Shown in pieces: positions 1 to 6,445 of a DNA stretch of 9,871 nucleotides. Numbering within the stretch: the first letter of the stretch is position 1; every line of letters starts with the position of its first letter. The notes under the pieces are model-generated. The model was not told the origin of the DNA. It ran no database searches and saw nothing but the letters and a program-made list of their open reading frames with translations. The translations under genes and the position numbers were made by a program. This DNA is from Flavobacteriales bacterium (GTDB lineage: Bacteria; Bacteroidota; Bacteroidia; Flavobacteriales_D; Parvicellaceae): assembly GCA_026993705.1 (NCBI GenBank), contig JALWSJ010000458.1:1-9871 (forward strand). Direction: 5' to 3'.

Positions 1-545
1 TTTTTATGTTGAAAGGACGATATGGAGAAGATTTTTCATTGTATCTAAACGGGGAGCGATTGGATTTTGAGGATAGAAAGTTGTATTTCCCTGAAAGAGA
101 GTTAACGGTTGAAGAAATACAAGCAATAAAGAAAACAGTTTTTCAAGGAGGGAAGGAATATGAAATTAAAAACGGTAAAATTTATTTAGAAGGGAAAGAA
201 ATACCTGCTGAAGGTTTTGAAACGTATTTTGATTTGAATAAAGGAATACAAGTACATATTAAAGATGGTAAGTGGACACAATTAAGACAAGAATTAAACT
301 CTGTCCAATACGGAGAATTTTACCAAACAGGAAATGTAGCTAGTTCCTACGTGTGGATTTTGACCATTGTTCATTTCATCCATATTTTGGTTGGTTTATT
401 GGTCTTGTTTGTACTATTTATAAGGAGTTTGAAGGGGATTTACAACAAAGAAAATCAAATGGGATTGGTGGTTGGAGGAGTGTTTTGGCACTTTTTAGGA
501 TTTTTATGGATCTATTTATTCGTTTTTTTACAATTAATTCATTAA
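1..545 (+). CDS. Cytochrome c oxidase subunit III, extended form (5' end outside window)
   Basis: C-terminal part of a haem-copper oxidase subunit III, an inner-membrane subunit of the terminal oxidase. The frame is open to the window edge and the N-terminal helices are missing, so the first in-frame ATG (position 6) is probably internal. Counting from that Met, residues 1-110 are hydrophilic and probably beta-rich, an extra domain that classical subunit III lacks. Residues 112-140 and 152-177 are two membrane helices with family signatures: a SSYVW...HFIHILVG stretch and a WHFLGFLWIYLF ending. The next gene encodes a second subunit III 34 bp downstream, so this is the first of a tandem pair. 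From memory, flavobacterial oxidase operons often carry such a pair with the first one enlarged. The helix assignment is seen directly; the role of the extra domain is unknown. Confidence 0.85.
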   Translation, partial: FMLKGRYGEDFSLYLNGERLDFEDRKLYFPERELTVEEIQAIKKTVFQGGKEYEIKNGKIYLEGKEIPAEGFETYFDLNKGIQVHIKDGKWTQLRQELNSVQYGEFYQTGNVASSYVWILTIVHFIHILVGLLVLFVLFIRSLKGIYNKENQMGLVVGGVFWHFLGFLWIYLFVFLQLIH

Positions 546-579
546 ACTTGCACCCATACAAAAAAATAAATAACAAACA

Positions 580-1281
580 ATGGCAGGACACATAGAAAAA
601 GTAGATGGTTCTACACTGTGGGGAGGACATGGTTCCCCTTTTAGAATTTCTTACGGAAAACAAATGATGTGGTTTTTCTTACTTTCCGATGCACTTACTT
701 TCGGAGCGTTGTTAACCGCATACGGATATGCAAGACATCAGGCCTTTGATTGGCCGATTGCGGAACATGTATTTAATGCAATGCCTTTTTTAGGAGAGGG
801 ATATCCGTTGATGTATGTTGCGTTAATGACTTTTATATTAATCGTAAGTTCAGTTACGATGGTATTAGCTGTAGAAGCAGGACATCGATTGGATAAAAAA
901 GGAGTTATTAAATGGCTTTCGTTAACTGTATTAGGAGGAGCGTTCTTTGTTGGTTCTCAAGCGTGGGAATGGTCTCACTTTATTCACGGGACGGAGCACG
1001 GAGCTCACATTGGAGATGCTGTGATTTATGGAGCTAATTTGATAGAAAATGAATACGCACCATTAACTCCGCAATTTGCTGATTTCTTTTTCTTTATAAC
1101 AGGTTTTCACGGATTTCACGTAACATCGGGAGTTGTAATCAATTTAATTATATTGATACAAGTACTCCGTGGAACGTATGACGATAGAGGTCATTTTGAA
1201 ATGGTTGAGAAAGTTGGTTTATACTGGCACTTTGTAGATTTGGTATGGGTCTTTGTATTTACCTTCTTCTACCTTATCTGA
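580..1281 (+). CDS. ctaE: Cytochrome c oxidase subunit III
   Basis: A 233-residue subunit III of an aa3-type oxidase. The protein packs against subunit I in the inner membrane and stabilises the enzyme rather than carrying redox metals. Five membrane helices can be placed at about residues 28-50, 76-101, 111-130, 165-195 and 212-233. Family signatures visible are MWFFLLSDALTF near the start, a glutamate in the AVEAGHR segment at the end of helix 2, SQAWEWSHFI, FITGFHGFHV and the terminal WHFVDLVWVFVF. A hydrophilic loop with several histidines (about 136-163) joins helices 3 and 4. The ATG at 580 gives the expected short N-terminal tail. It lies 34 bp after the enlarged paralogue and 42 bp before subunit IV, consistent with one operon. 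The length is normal for the short bacterial form. Confidence 0.93.
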   Translation: MAGHIEKVDGSTLWGGHGSPFRISYGKQMMWFFLLSDALTFGALLTAYGYARHQAFDWPIAEHVFNAMPFLGEGYPLMYVALMTFILIVSSVTMVLAVEAGHRLDKKGVIKWLSLTVLGGAFFVGSQAWEWSHFIHGTEHGAHIGDAVIYGANLIENEYAPLTPQFADFFFFITGFHGFHVTSGVVINLIILIQVLRGTYDDRGHFEMVEKVGLYWHFVDLVWVFVFTFFYLI

Positions 1282-1323
1282 TTTATTAACTACGAGATTT
1301 ATTAAAATTAAATATATTTAGCA

Positions 1324-1734
1324 ATGGAAAGAGATGATTTAATATTAGACCATTCATATTCAGTAGCAGCTAACCATGATGAAGAACATGGCAAGCTGAT
1401 AAGAAAAACCATTTGGAAAGTTACGGCTATACTTTCTATCATTACAATTATTGAGGTAATATTGGGAGTATTGGTAAAACATGACAATGCAGCATGGCCG
1501 ATTGTTAAAGTGTTATTCTTATTAATGACTTTAATTAAAGCAGGATACATTGTGATGGTTTTTATGCACTTAGGTGACGAATCGAAAAGTTTTAGATGGA
1601 TGCTTTTAGGACCTTATTTTATCTTTATGTCTTATTTGATTTTCCAACTCTTAACAGAAGGAACTTACCAACACGAAATACTTTACGGAGGATTGGAAGC
1701 TGTAAAAGAAGCAGCACATCAATCAGCTCATTAA
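1324..1734 (+). CDS. Cytochrome c oxidase subunit IV (CyoD/CtaF-like)
   Basis: A 136-residue protein with three predicted membrane helices at about residues 30-52, 58-84 and 92-112, the topology of prokaryotic oxidase subunit IV. The segment VMVFMHLGDESKSFRW between helices 2 and 3 is typical of the family. A charged N-terminal tail with several His, Asp and Glu residues precedes helix 1, and an Ala/His-rich tail ends the protein. It probably assists assembly or stability of the oxidase. It sits between subunit III and the Sco-type genes and is separated from the next start by only 3 bp, so co-translation is likely. Assignment to the family is firm; a caa3/aa3 versus quinol-oxidase context cannot be decided here because subunits I and II are outside the window. 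Confidence 0.88.
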   Translation: MERDDLILDHSYSVAANHDEEHGKLIRKTIWKVTAILSIITIIEVILGVLVKHDNAAWPIVKVLFLLMTLIKAGYIVMVFMHLGDESKSFRWMLLGPYFIFMSYLIFQLLTEGTYQHEILYGGLEAVKEAAHQSAH

Positions 1735-1737
1735 GAA

Positions 1738-2409
1738 ATGTCAAAAATAAAACGTATAGCGTTATTTGCCGGAATGTTTGGACTTCCGGCTTTTTTTATT
1801 GGTTTTTTCCTGTTGGGAGAGCAACAATATCATCAAACACCTTACTTCGGAAAGCTGACAATTAAAGGAAACGACACCATTCCTTTTTCGATAAAAGAAT
1901 ATTCGTTTGAAGATATTGACGACAAGAAATATACACAAGAAGACTTTAAAAATAAATACGTAGTTTTCAATTTTATCAATTCCGGCTGCCCTTATGAGGA
2001 TTGTAATATCAATTTTAAAATATTCAAATACCTTATTTATGATGAATTTGAAGGAAATGCCGGTTTCAAAGATGCGTACATTGTAACACAAATATTTGGA
2101 GAAGATTCCATAGAACGAATCAAAACCCTAAGAAGCGAATTGAACATAGATAAGGAAAGATGGATTTTTGTTAAAGGAGATTATCAACCGTTTTTTGATG
2201 TTGATTTAGAGCGAGGAAATCCTTGGCAGAAAAAAGATACTATTTACGGTTTTGATAGAGAAGCTCGTGTAATGACCATTCTAAAAGATAAAGACGATTA
2301 TCTGAGAGGAAAATATGTAACCACAATAGCCGATGAGGTGATGCGAATCACCAAAGACATCAGTATGTTGGAAAAAGAGCAAAGAGACAGATTAAAATCC
2401 AATAAATAG
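1738..2409 (+). CDS. Membrane-anchored Sco-like thioredoxin-fold protein with altered metal site
   Basis: A 223-residue protein with one N-terminal membrane helix (about 7-26) and a periplasm-facing domain that lines up with Sco1/SenC. VVFNFINSGCPYEDC occupies the place of the Sco copper motif, ERIKTLRSELNIDKERWIFVKGD matches the helix-strand after the VDP segment, and GFDREARVMTI matches the final strand. Typical Sco proteins have CX3C plus a distal His. Here the cysteines are Cys84 and Cys89 (CX4C) and no His stands before the final strand. It is therefore unlikely to hold copper in the canonical way. It may act as a thiol reductase or accessory partner of the true Sco encoded 9 bp downstream. 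From memory, a similar membrane protein often sits between subunit IV and Sco in Flavobacteriia. The fold assignment is inference from motif order; the exact function is not known. Confidence 0.7.
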   Translation: MSKIKRIALFAGMFGLPAFFIGFFLLGEQQYHQTPYFGKLTIKGNDTIPFSIKEYSFEDIDDKKYTQEDFKNKYVVFNFINSGCPYEDCNINFKIFKYLIYDEFEGNAGFKDAYIVTQIFGEDSIERIKTLRSELNIDKERWIFVKGDYQPFFDVDLERGNPWQKKDTIYGFDREARVMTILKDKDDYLRGKYVTTIADEVMRITKDISMLEKEQRDRLKSNK

Positions 2410-2418
2410 AATCAAGCA

Positions 2419-3045
2419 ATGAAAAACTTTTTGTTTTTACCTTTGATTGCCGTAGTTGTAATTTTTTCAAGTTGCAATTCAGTACAAAAAAACAAGCAGG
2501 AACTTCCAATTCTGGGAGAAAAAGAATTTATAGAAGGCATAGACAAAGATACTGTTTATCACACCATACCATTTTGGAGTTTTCAAAATCAAGAAGGAGA
2601 GTATATCTCAAAAGAAGATTATCAAGGCAAAGTTTATGTAGCCGATTTTTTCTTTACGCATTGTCCTTCGGTTTGCCCAAAAATGTTGGAGAATATGAAG
2701 TATGCTCAACAACAATTAAAAGGTGAAGACGTGTTGTTTCTTTCTCATACCGTTGACCCCAAAGACGACACCGTAGAACGATTAAAATGGTACACCAAAA
2801 AAAACAATATAGATACCCAAAACTGGAATTTTGTAACAGGAGAAAAACAAGATTTATACGAATTGGGAGTGAACGGATACCTAGTTTCAAGTCAAGAAGA
2901 CGCCTTAGCACCAGGAGGTTTTCTACATTCCGAAAAGTTTATTTTAGTTGATGGGCAAGGACGAATCAGAGGAATGTACGACGGAACAAAAAAAGAACAA
3001 GTTGATAAAATGATAAACGATGCTCGTTTGTTGCTAGATAATTAA
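2419..3045 (+). CDS. Sco1/SenC family copper chaperone, lipoprotein
   Basis: A 208-residue Sco protein. The N-terminus has Lys3, a hydrophobic segment (4-17) and a lipobox ending ISSC-type at Cys19, so it should be a lipoprotein facing the periplasm. The mature domain shows the copper motif THCPSVCP (Cys82, Cys86), the TVDPKDD segment around Asp113, and HSEKFILVD with the distal copper ligand His170. All canonical ligands are present. Family members deliver copper to, or keep reduced, the CuA site of oxidase subunit II, which fits its place as last gene of an oxidase operon, 9 bp after a Sco-like paralogue. A repeat element starts 3 bp after the stop codon. From memory, flavobacterial clusters often continue with a DUF420 membrane protein here; none is present. 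Confidence 0.93.
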   Translation: MKNFLFLPLIAVVVIFSSCNSVQKNKQELPILGEKEFIEGIDKDTVYHTIPFWSFQNQEGEYISKEDYQGKVYVADFFFTHCPSVCPKMLENMKYAQQQLKGEDVLFLSHTVDPKDDTVERLKWYTKKNNIDTQNWNFVTGEKQDLYELGVNGYLVSSQEDALAPGGFLHSEKFILVDGQGRIRGMYDGTKKEQVDKMINDARLLLDN

Positions 3046-3048
3046 GTA

Positions 3049-3261
3049 GATTTGGGCGTTCCCATTACAGCATAAAAAAGCAGTTCCGTTCGCACTACCC
3101 CCACTACACTCCTTTTTAACGCCGTAAAGGTCGGGCTATCACTACTCACTCTTTTGTGTTGCATAAGTGCAACAACCCAAAAGGAGTTCAAACACGCCGT
3201 TCTATCCCTAACGCAAGTGGAATGAGTGCAAAGGAAATAGAGTTTAGTTTTCTCAGACGAT
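3049..3261 (+). repeat. Structured intergenic repeat, copy 1
   Basis: This copy fills most of the gap between the Sco gene and the acyltransferase. Blocks in order are GATTTGGGCGTTCCC (3049-3063), GGTCGGGCTATC (3129-3140), a TTTTG...CAAAA hairpin (3152-3182), CTATCCCTAACG (3202-3213) and AGACGAT (3255-3261). The same blocks recur in the same order on the opposite strand at 6325-6516. Over 3202-3261 I count 43 of 60 bases identical to 6384-6325 without gaps. Segments between blocks differ freely in sequence. GGCGTT (3055-3060) can also pair with AACGCC (3118-3123). There is no coding potential. It could be a non-autonomous mobile element or a structured RNA. From memory, GGTCGGGCT...CCTAACG blocks recur between genes in many Bacteroidota, which I could not check. 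Confidence 0.85.
3152..3182 (+). other. Hairpin inside repeat copy 1
   Basis: An outer pair TTTTG (3152-3156) with CAAAA (3178-3182) encloses a perfect 7-bp stem, TGTTGCA (3157-3163) and TGCAACA (3168-3174), with a TAAG loop. The equivalent place in copy 2 forms a different stem with the same TTTTG/CAAAA base, so base pairing is kept while sequence changes. It is too far (110 bp) from the Sco stop codon, and lacks a T-run, to be read as a simple terminator. Confidence 0.7.
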
Positions 3262-3292
3262 AAACTTGTTGAAAGTTAAATCCTCAAATTCA

Positions 3293-5038
3293 ATGAAATC
3301 ATTAACTTTGAGCGAGCTTAAACTACTTCGACAGAAGTTAAGCAGTTACTACATGAAAGATTCTACAACTTATATAAATAAATTACCTTACGTCATAGAA
3401 GACGTTAAAGACTGGCCAATCTACAATATTAGTCAAGACAAAGAAAATTATCTCAAAGAAGTCGTAGCAAAAACCAAGAAAGAAACACTTGAACGGTTAA
3501 AAACCAATCAAGCACTACTCAACGAGTTAAAAAAAATCAGGTATCAGGAAATAATACGGCTAACCAAAAACCCTTGGCAGTCTGACCGCCCCGAAGAACT
3601 CCAGTTTTGGAAGGCAAAAAAGCAGGAAATTATTGAAATTTCGGCAATAGAAGACGAAGAAATAGAACGAGAAAAAATTGAAGCTCTTTTAGAAGAAATA
3701 ATGTGGTTGTATGCCAATGAGATTGTAGCCAATTTTGACCCCTCTAAATACAATATTGCTCGAAAAGTATTGCCTGTTATTTTCTCTAGGTTGTTAAATG
3801 CTTTTCCCGGTAAATTATATAAATTATTTGCGCCGGGTAAATCGTTGTATGAAAAATTGCAATTGAATGGGCAAATCGACCAAATTAGAGAACTGGCAAA
3901 GAAAGGAACATTGGTGTTTGTGCCTACGCACTTTAGTAACCTCGATCCTCCCGCTTTAGGAATGGCACTTAGTGGAATTGGTGTGCCGGCTGTAACCTAT
4001 GGAGCAGGAATAAACTTGTTTACGATAAAAGTACTCTCCGACTTTATGAATAACTTAGGTTCGTACAAAGTAGATAGACGGAGAAAAAATGCTGTTTATT
4101 TGGATTTTCTTAAAAACTATTCAACAATCGGTTTAAGCAAAGGCGGACACAGCTTGTTTTTTCCCGGAGGAACCCGTTCACGCTCAGGAGCGATTGAAGA
4201 AAGATTAAAATTAGGATTGTTGGGGACAACAGTAGAAGCTCAACAAATTAATTTAGTTCATAACGATAATAATAAAATTTATATCGTGCCTGTAGTCTTG
4301 AACTACCATTTTGTAATGGAAGCAAAAAAGATGATTACCGATTATCTGAAGGCACAAGGAAAAGAACTGTATTTAACACGTGATGAATTTAAAAACTCTT
4401 TTAAGGTCTTAAAATTTATTTTTAAATTCTTTACCGCATCGCCTAAGATGATGGTTTCTTTTGGTAACCCTTTGGATATTTTAGGGAACGAAGTTGATGA
4501 GAACGGCGAAAGCTATAACGATATAGGACAAAAAGTTCATTTGGAGGATTATTTCGTAACTGAAAACGAGATTACGGAAGATAAACAACGGAACCGCGTT
4601 TACACAGAGCGTCTGGCTCATAATATTTTAAAATCTTATAAAAGAAATAATATTGTTTTTTCAAGTCATGTGGTAGCTTTTGTAGCTTTTGAAATGTTGC
4701 AAAAAAAACATTCGGAATTGGATATTTTTGAGTTGATGCGACTTCCGCAAGAAGAACTTGAAATAGATAATGATTGGTTCGAGAATCAAGTGGATAAACT
4801 GAAGGTTGCTCTTATCGAATTAAAAGAGAGAGGGGAAATTAAGCTATCGGATGAGATTTATGAAACCGCCCATTTTATCGCCAATAACGGAATTAAATAC
4901 TTGGGTTCTTATCATCCTGATCCTGTGATTAAGCGGACTAAGAAAAATACAATTCAAATTACCGACATGAAATTGCTCTATTATTACCATAATCGAACCA
5001 TGGGGTATAATTTAGAAAACAAAATAGATTGGAGATGA
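3293..5038 (+). CDS. Glycerol-3-phosphate / glycerolipid acyltransferase (PlsB/PlsC superfamily)
   Basis: A 581-residue acyltransferase. Motif I is THFSNLD with the catalytic His213 and Asp218 in the HX4D arrangement. Motif II is probably GSYKVDRR (256-263), motif III FFPGGTRSRSG (near 289-299) and motif IV VPVVLNYH (332-339). The first 200 residues are a charged, largely helical extension, and about 240 residues follow the catalytic domain, making it much longer than PlsC (about 250) and nearer to GPAT-type enzymes. It probably acylates glycerol-3-phosphate at the membrane in phospholipid synthesis, supported by the overlap with gpsA, whose product supplies that substrate. An LPA acyltransferase role is not excluded. 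Motif III has Gly where most relatives have Glu. I chose ATG 3293 over an in-frame TTG at 3266 because ATG is the stronger start and the TTG abuts the repeat. Confidence 0.82.
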   Translation: MKSLTLSELKLLRQKLSSYYMKDSTTYINKLPYVIEDVKDWPIYNISQDKENYLKEVVAKTKKETLERLKTNQALLNELKKIRYQEIIRLTKNPWQSDRPEELQFWKAKKQEIIEISAIEDEEIEREKIEALLEEIMWLYANEIVANFDPSKYNIARKVLPVIFSRLLNAFPGKLYKLFAPGKSLYEKLQLNGQIDQIRELAKKGTLVFVPTHFSNLDPPALGMALSGIGVPAVTYGAGINLFTIKVLSDFMNNLGSYKVDRRRKNAVYLDFLKNYSTIGLSKGGHSLFFPGGTRSRSGAIEERLKLGLLGTTVEAQQINLVHNDNNKIYIVPVVLNYHFVMEAKKMITDYLKAQGKELYLTRDEFKNSFKVLKFIFKFFTASPKMMVSFGNPLDILGNEVDENGESYNDIGQKVHLEDYFVTENEITEDKQRNRVYTERLAHNILKSYKRNNIVFSSHVVAFVAFEMLQKKHSELDIFELMRLPQEELEIDNDWFENQVDKLKVALIELKERGEIKLSDEIYETAHFIANNGIKYLGSYHPDPVIKRTKKNTIQITDMKLLYYYHNRTMGYNLENKIDWR

Positions 5039-6057
5039 GGAAAGTTGGCGTAATAGGAGCGGGAAGTTTTGGTACGGCAGTAGCGAACCTCTTAGCAGAA
5101 AATAACGAAGTGATTCTTTTTGCCAGAAACAACAAAGTTGTTTCTGAAATCAATACTACTCGTAAACATAAAAATCAGGAGATGAGCGAACGTGTTTTTG
5201 CTACTTCTGACCTTAAAAAAATAACAGAAGAATGTCAGTTGATTTTTCCGATTGTTCCATCGAGTAGTTTTAAATCAATGTTGGAAGAGTTTCAGCCTTT
5301 TTTGACTCCAAAACACATATTAATACACGGAACAAAAGGTTTACATGTAGAAAAAGAGCTACAAGCGGATTTGACACTTGAACCGAATGATATTTCCACC
5401 ATGTCGGAGTTGATTTTAAAGGAAACGGGAGTTGTAAGAGTAGGATGTTTGGCAGGGCCTAATTTGGCTACAGAAATTGCTGATAAACAGATTGCTGCAG
5501 CCGTTGTTGCGAGTAAGTATAACGAAGTAATTGATTTAGGTAAAAAAGTTTTGGCTTCCAAGCGTTTTATGGTCTATGGAAGTAATCAACTGATTGGAAT
5601 TGAACTGGCGGGAGTGCTGAAAAATTATATAGCTATTGCTGCAGGAATGACCGTTGGTCTAGGTTATGGAGATAATGCACGAGCTTTACTTATTACGCGT
5701 GGAATGACCGAAATGATATACATCGCAAAAGCGTTTGGTATCGGGCCGGAGGCTTTTCTAGGGATAGCTGGTGTAGGAGATTTAATTGCGACTTGTAGCA
5801 GTAAATTGAGTCGTAATTTTAGAGTAGGGTATTATCTTACACAAGGCAAAAAACTAGAGGATATTAAAGCTGAAATAGGGGAAGTAGCCGAAGGTGTTAA
5901 AACACTTCAATTGATAAAAGCGTTTAGTAATTATGGTTTTAGAGCACCGATAGCAAGTATTTTGTATCGTATCATTTTTGAAGGAATGGAGGTTGAAAAA
6001 GGGTTGAACCACTTGATGCGTTTGAATGTAGAATCGGATGTTGATTTTTTGCGTTAG
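5035..6057 (+). CDS. gpsA: Glycerol-3-phosphate dehydrogenase [NAD(P)+]
   Basis: A 340-residue cytosolic enzyme that reduces dihydroxyacetone phosphate to sn-glycerol-3-phosphate, the phospholipid backbone. Visible are the Rossmann motif VGVIGAGSFGTA (residues 4-15), GTKGLH (about 99-104), AGPNLATE, the catalytic-lysine region ELAGVLKNYIAIAAG with Lys196, a GDNARALLITRG substrate-binding stretch, and GVGDLIATCSSKLSRN. The length is standard. ATG 5035 overlaps the acyltransferase stop as ATGA, which indicates translational coupling; a TTG two codons earlier is also in frame but less likely. The C-terminus ends VESDVDFLR, as expected for flavobacterial GpsA from memory, and the stop codon lies inside a perfect 20-bp palindrome that begins a repeat relic. 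Confidence 0.96.
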   Translation: MRKVGVIGAGSFGTAVANLLAENNEVILFARNNKVVSEINTTRKHKNQEMSERVFATSDLKKITEECQLIFPIVPSSSFKSMLEEFQPFLTPKHILIHGTKGLHVEKELQADLTLEPNDISTMSELILKETGVVRVGCLAGPNLATEIADKQIAAAVVASKYNEVIDLGKKVLASKRFMVYGSNQLIGIELAGVLKNYIAIAAGMTVGLGYGDNARALLITRGMTEMIYIAKAFGIGPEAFLGIAGVGDLIATCSSKLSRNFRVGYYLTQGKKLEDIKAEIGEVAEGVKTLQLIKAFSNYGFRAPIASILYRIIFEGMEVEKGLNHLMRLNVESDVDFLR

Positions 6058-6072
6058 GGACATGTCCCTAAC
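6053..6072. repeat. 20-bp perfect palindrome over the gpsA stop codon
   Basis: GTTAGGGACATGTCCCTAAC is a perfect palindrome centred at 6062/6063. It contains the gpsA stop TAG (6055-6057). Each half matches the TCCCTAAC block of the intergenic repeat, and the outer GCGTTAGGGA (6051-6060) is the exact reverse complement of TCCCTAACGC at 3205-3214 in copy 1. No T-run follows on either side, so it does not look like an intrinsic terminator. It appears to be the truncated head of a repeat relic. Confidence 0.85.
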
Positions 6073-6228
6073 CTGTGTAAAATGAGCACCATAAAATGTT
6101 TTTATTTCCTTTATACTTCTTCAAAAAATATTTCCATTGCGGGTGCTATGCTCAATGCAATAAACTTTATGGAGAATTTGAAGAATTTATTTTTTTCAAG
6201 ACTTAGGCGTAAATTTTTTGTTGTAACG
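6065..6228 (+). repeat. Relic of the intergenic repeat (copy 3, tail only)
   Basis: TCCCTAACCTGTGTAAAATG and the bases to 6087 match the reverse complement of 6359-6381 at 21 of 23 positions. Resemblance continues with small gaps: an AAAATG...TTTTA...TTTC segment, a run of A, ATGCTCAA...CAA.AAACTTTA (about 6146-6170), TTTTTTTCAAGACT and finally TTGTTGTAAC at 6218-6227. It faces copy 2 tail to tail. The upstream blocks GGGCGTTCCC and GGTCGGGCTATC are absent because the gpsA gene lies there. The alignment was made by eye and is weaker in the middle. Confidence 0.65.
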
Positions 6229-6247
6229 GGTTACTACAAAATTTTAC
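6211..6247. repeat. Palindromic junction between the two facing repeat tails
   Basis: TTGTTGTAAC (6218-6227) and GTTACTACAA (6230-6239) are inverted repeats with one mismatch and a 2-base GG spacer; AAATTTTTT and AAATTTT runs extend the symmetry outward. It lies close to the midpoint between GTCCCTAAC on the left (6064-6072) and CGTTAGGGAT on the right (6373-6382), so it is the symmetry centre of the larger inverted repeat. Confidence 0.65.
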
Positions 6248-6394
6248 AACGACAGTATTGAGAAAAAGAAAGATTCAAAAATTCTTAAAGTTTGTTGTTT
6301 TGAGCATCAGCAAAGATTTTTTTCATCGTCTAAAGAAACTAAAACTCATTTTCTTACCGCTCATTTTATACACGTTAGGGATAGGAGCGGCATC

Positions 6395-6427
6395 CTTTTG
6401 CCTGCTTGCCTTTATGGCAGGCAAAAG
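6395..6427 (-). other. Hairpin inside repeat copy 2
   Basis: CTTTTGCCTGC (6395-6405) and GCAGGCAAAAG (6417-6427) form a perfect 11-bp stem with an 11-base loop. It holds the same position as the 3152-3182 hairpin of copy 1: both keep a TTTTG/CAAAA base but differ in the inner stem. Confidence 0.75.
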
Positions 6428-6445
6428 ATATAGCGGATAGCCCGA

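Noticed and set aside
1762..2091. 109-codon minus-strand frame opposite the Sco-like gene
   Set aside because: It is antisense to a gene with good homology and shows only low-complexity Ile/Phe-rich translation from AT-rich DNA.
3266..3292. Upstream TTG start for the acyltransferase giving 590 residues
   Set aside because: ATG at 3293 is stronger and the additional nine residues add no recognisable feature, though the alternative cannot be excluded.
5029..5034. TTG start for gpsA two codons upstream
   Set aside because: ATG 5035 begins directly before the Rossmann motif and gives the classical ATGA overlap.
6258..6440. 60-codon reading frame with a TTG start between gpsA and the cysteine desulfurase
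   Set aside because: It runs antisense through repeat copy 2 and its last third is simply the translated conserved block and hairpin. No family is recognisable and the start is weak.
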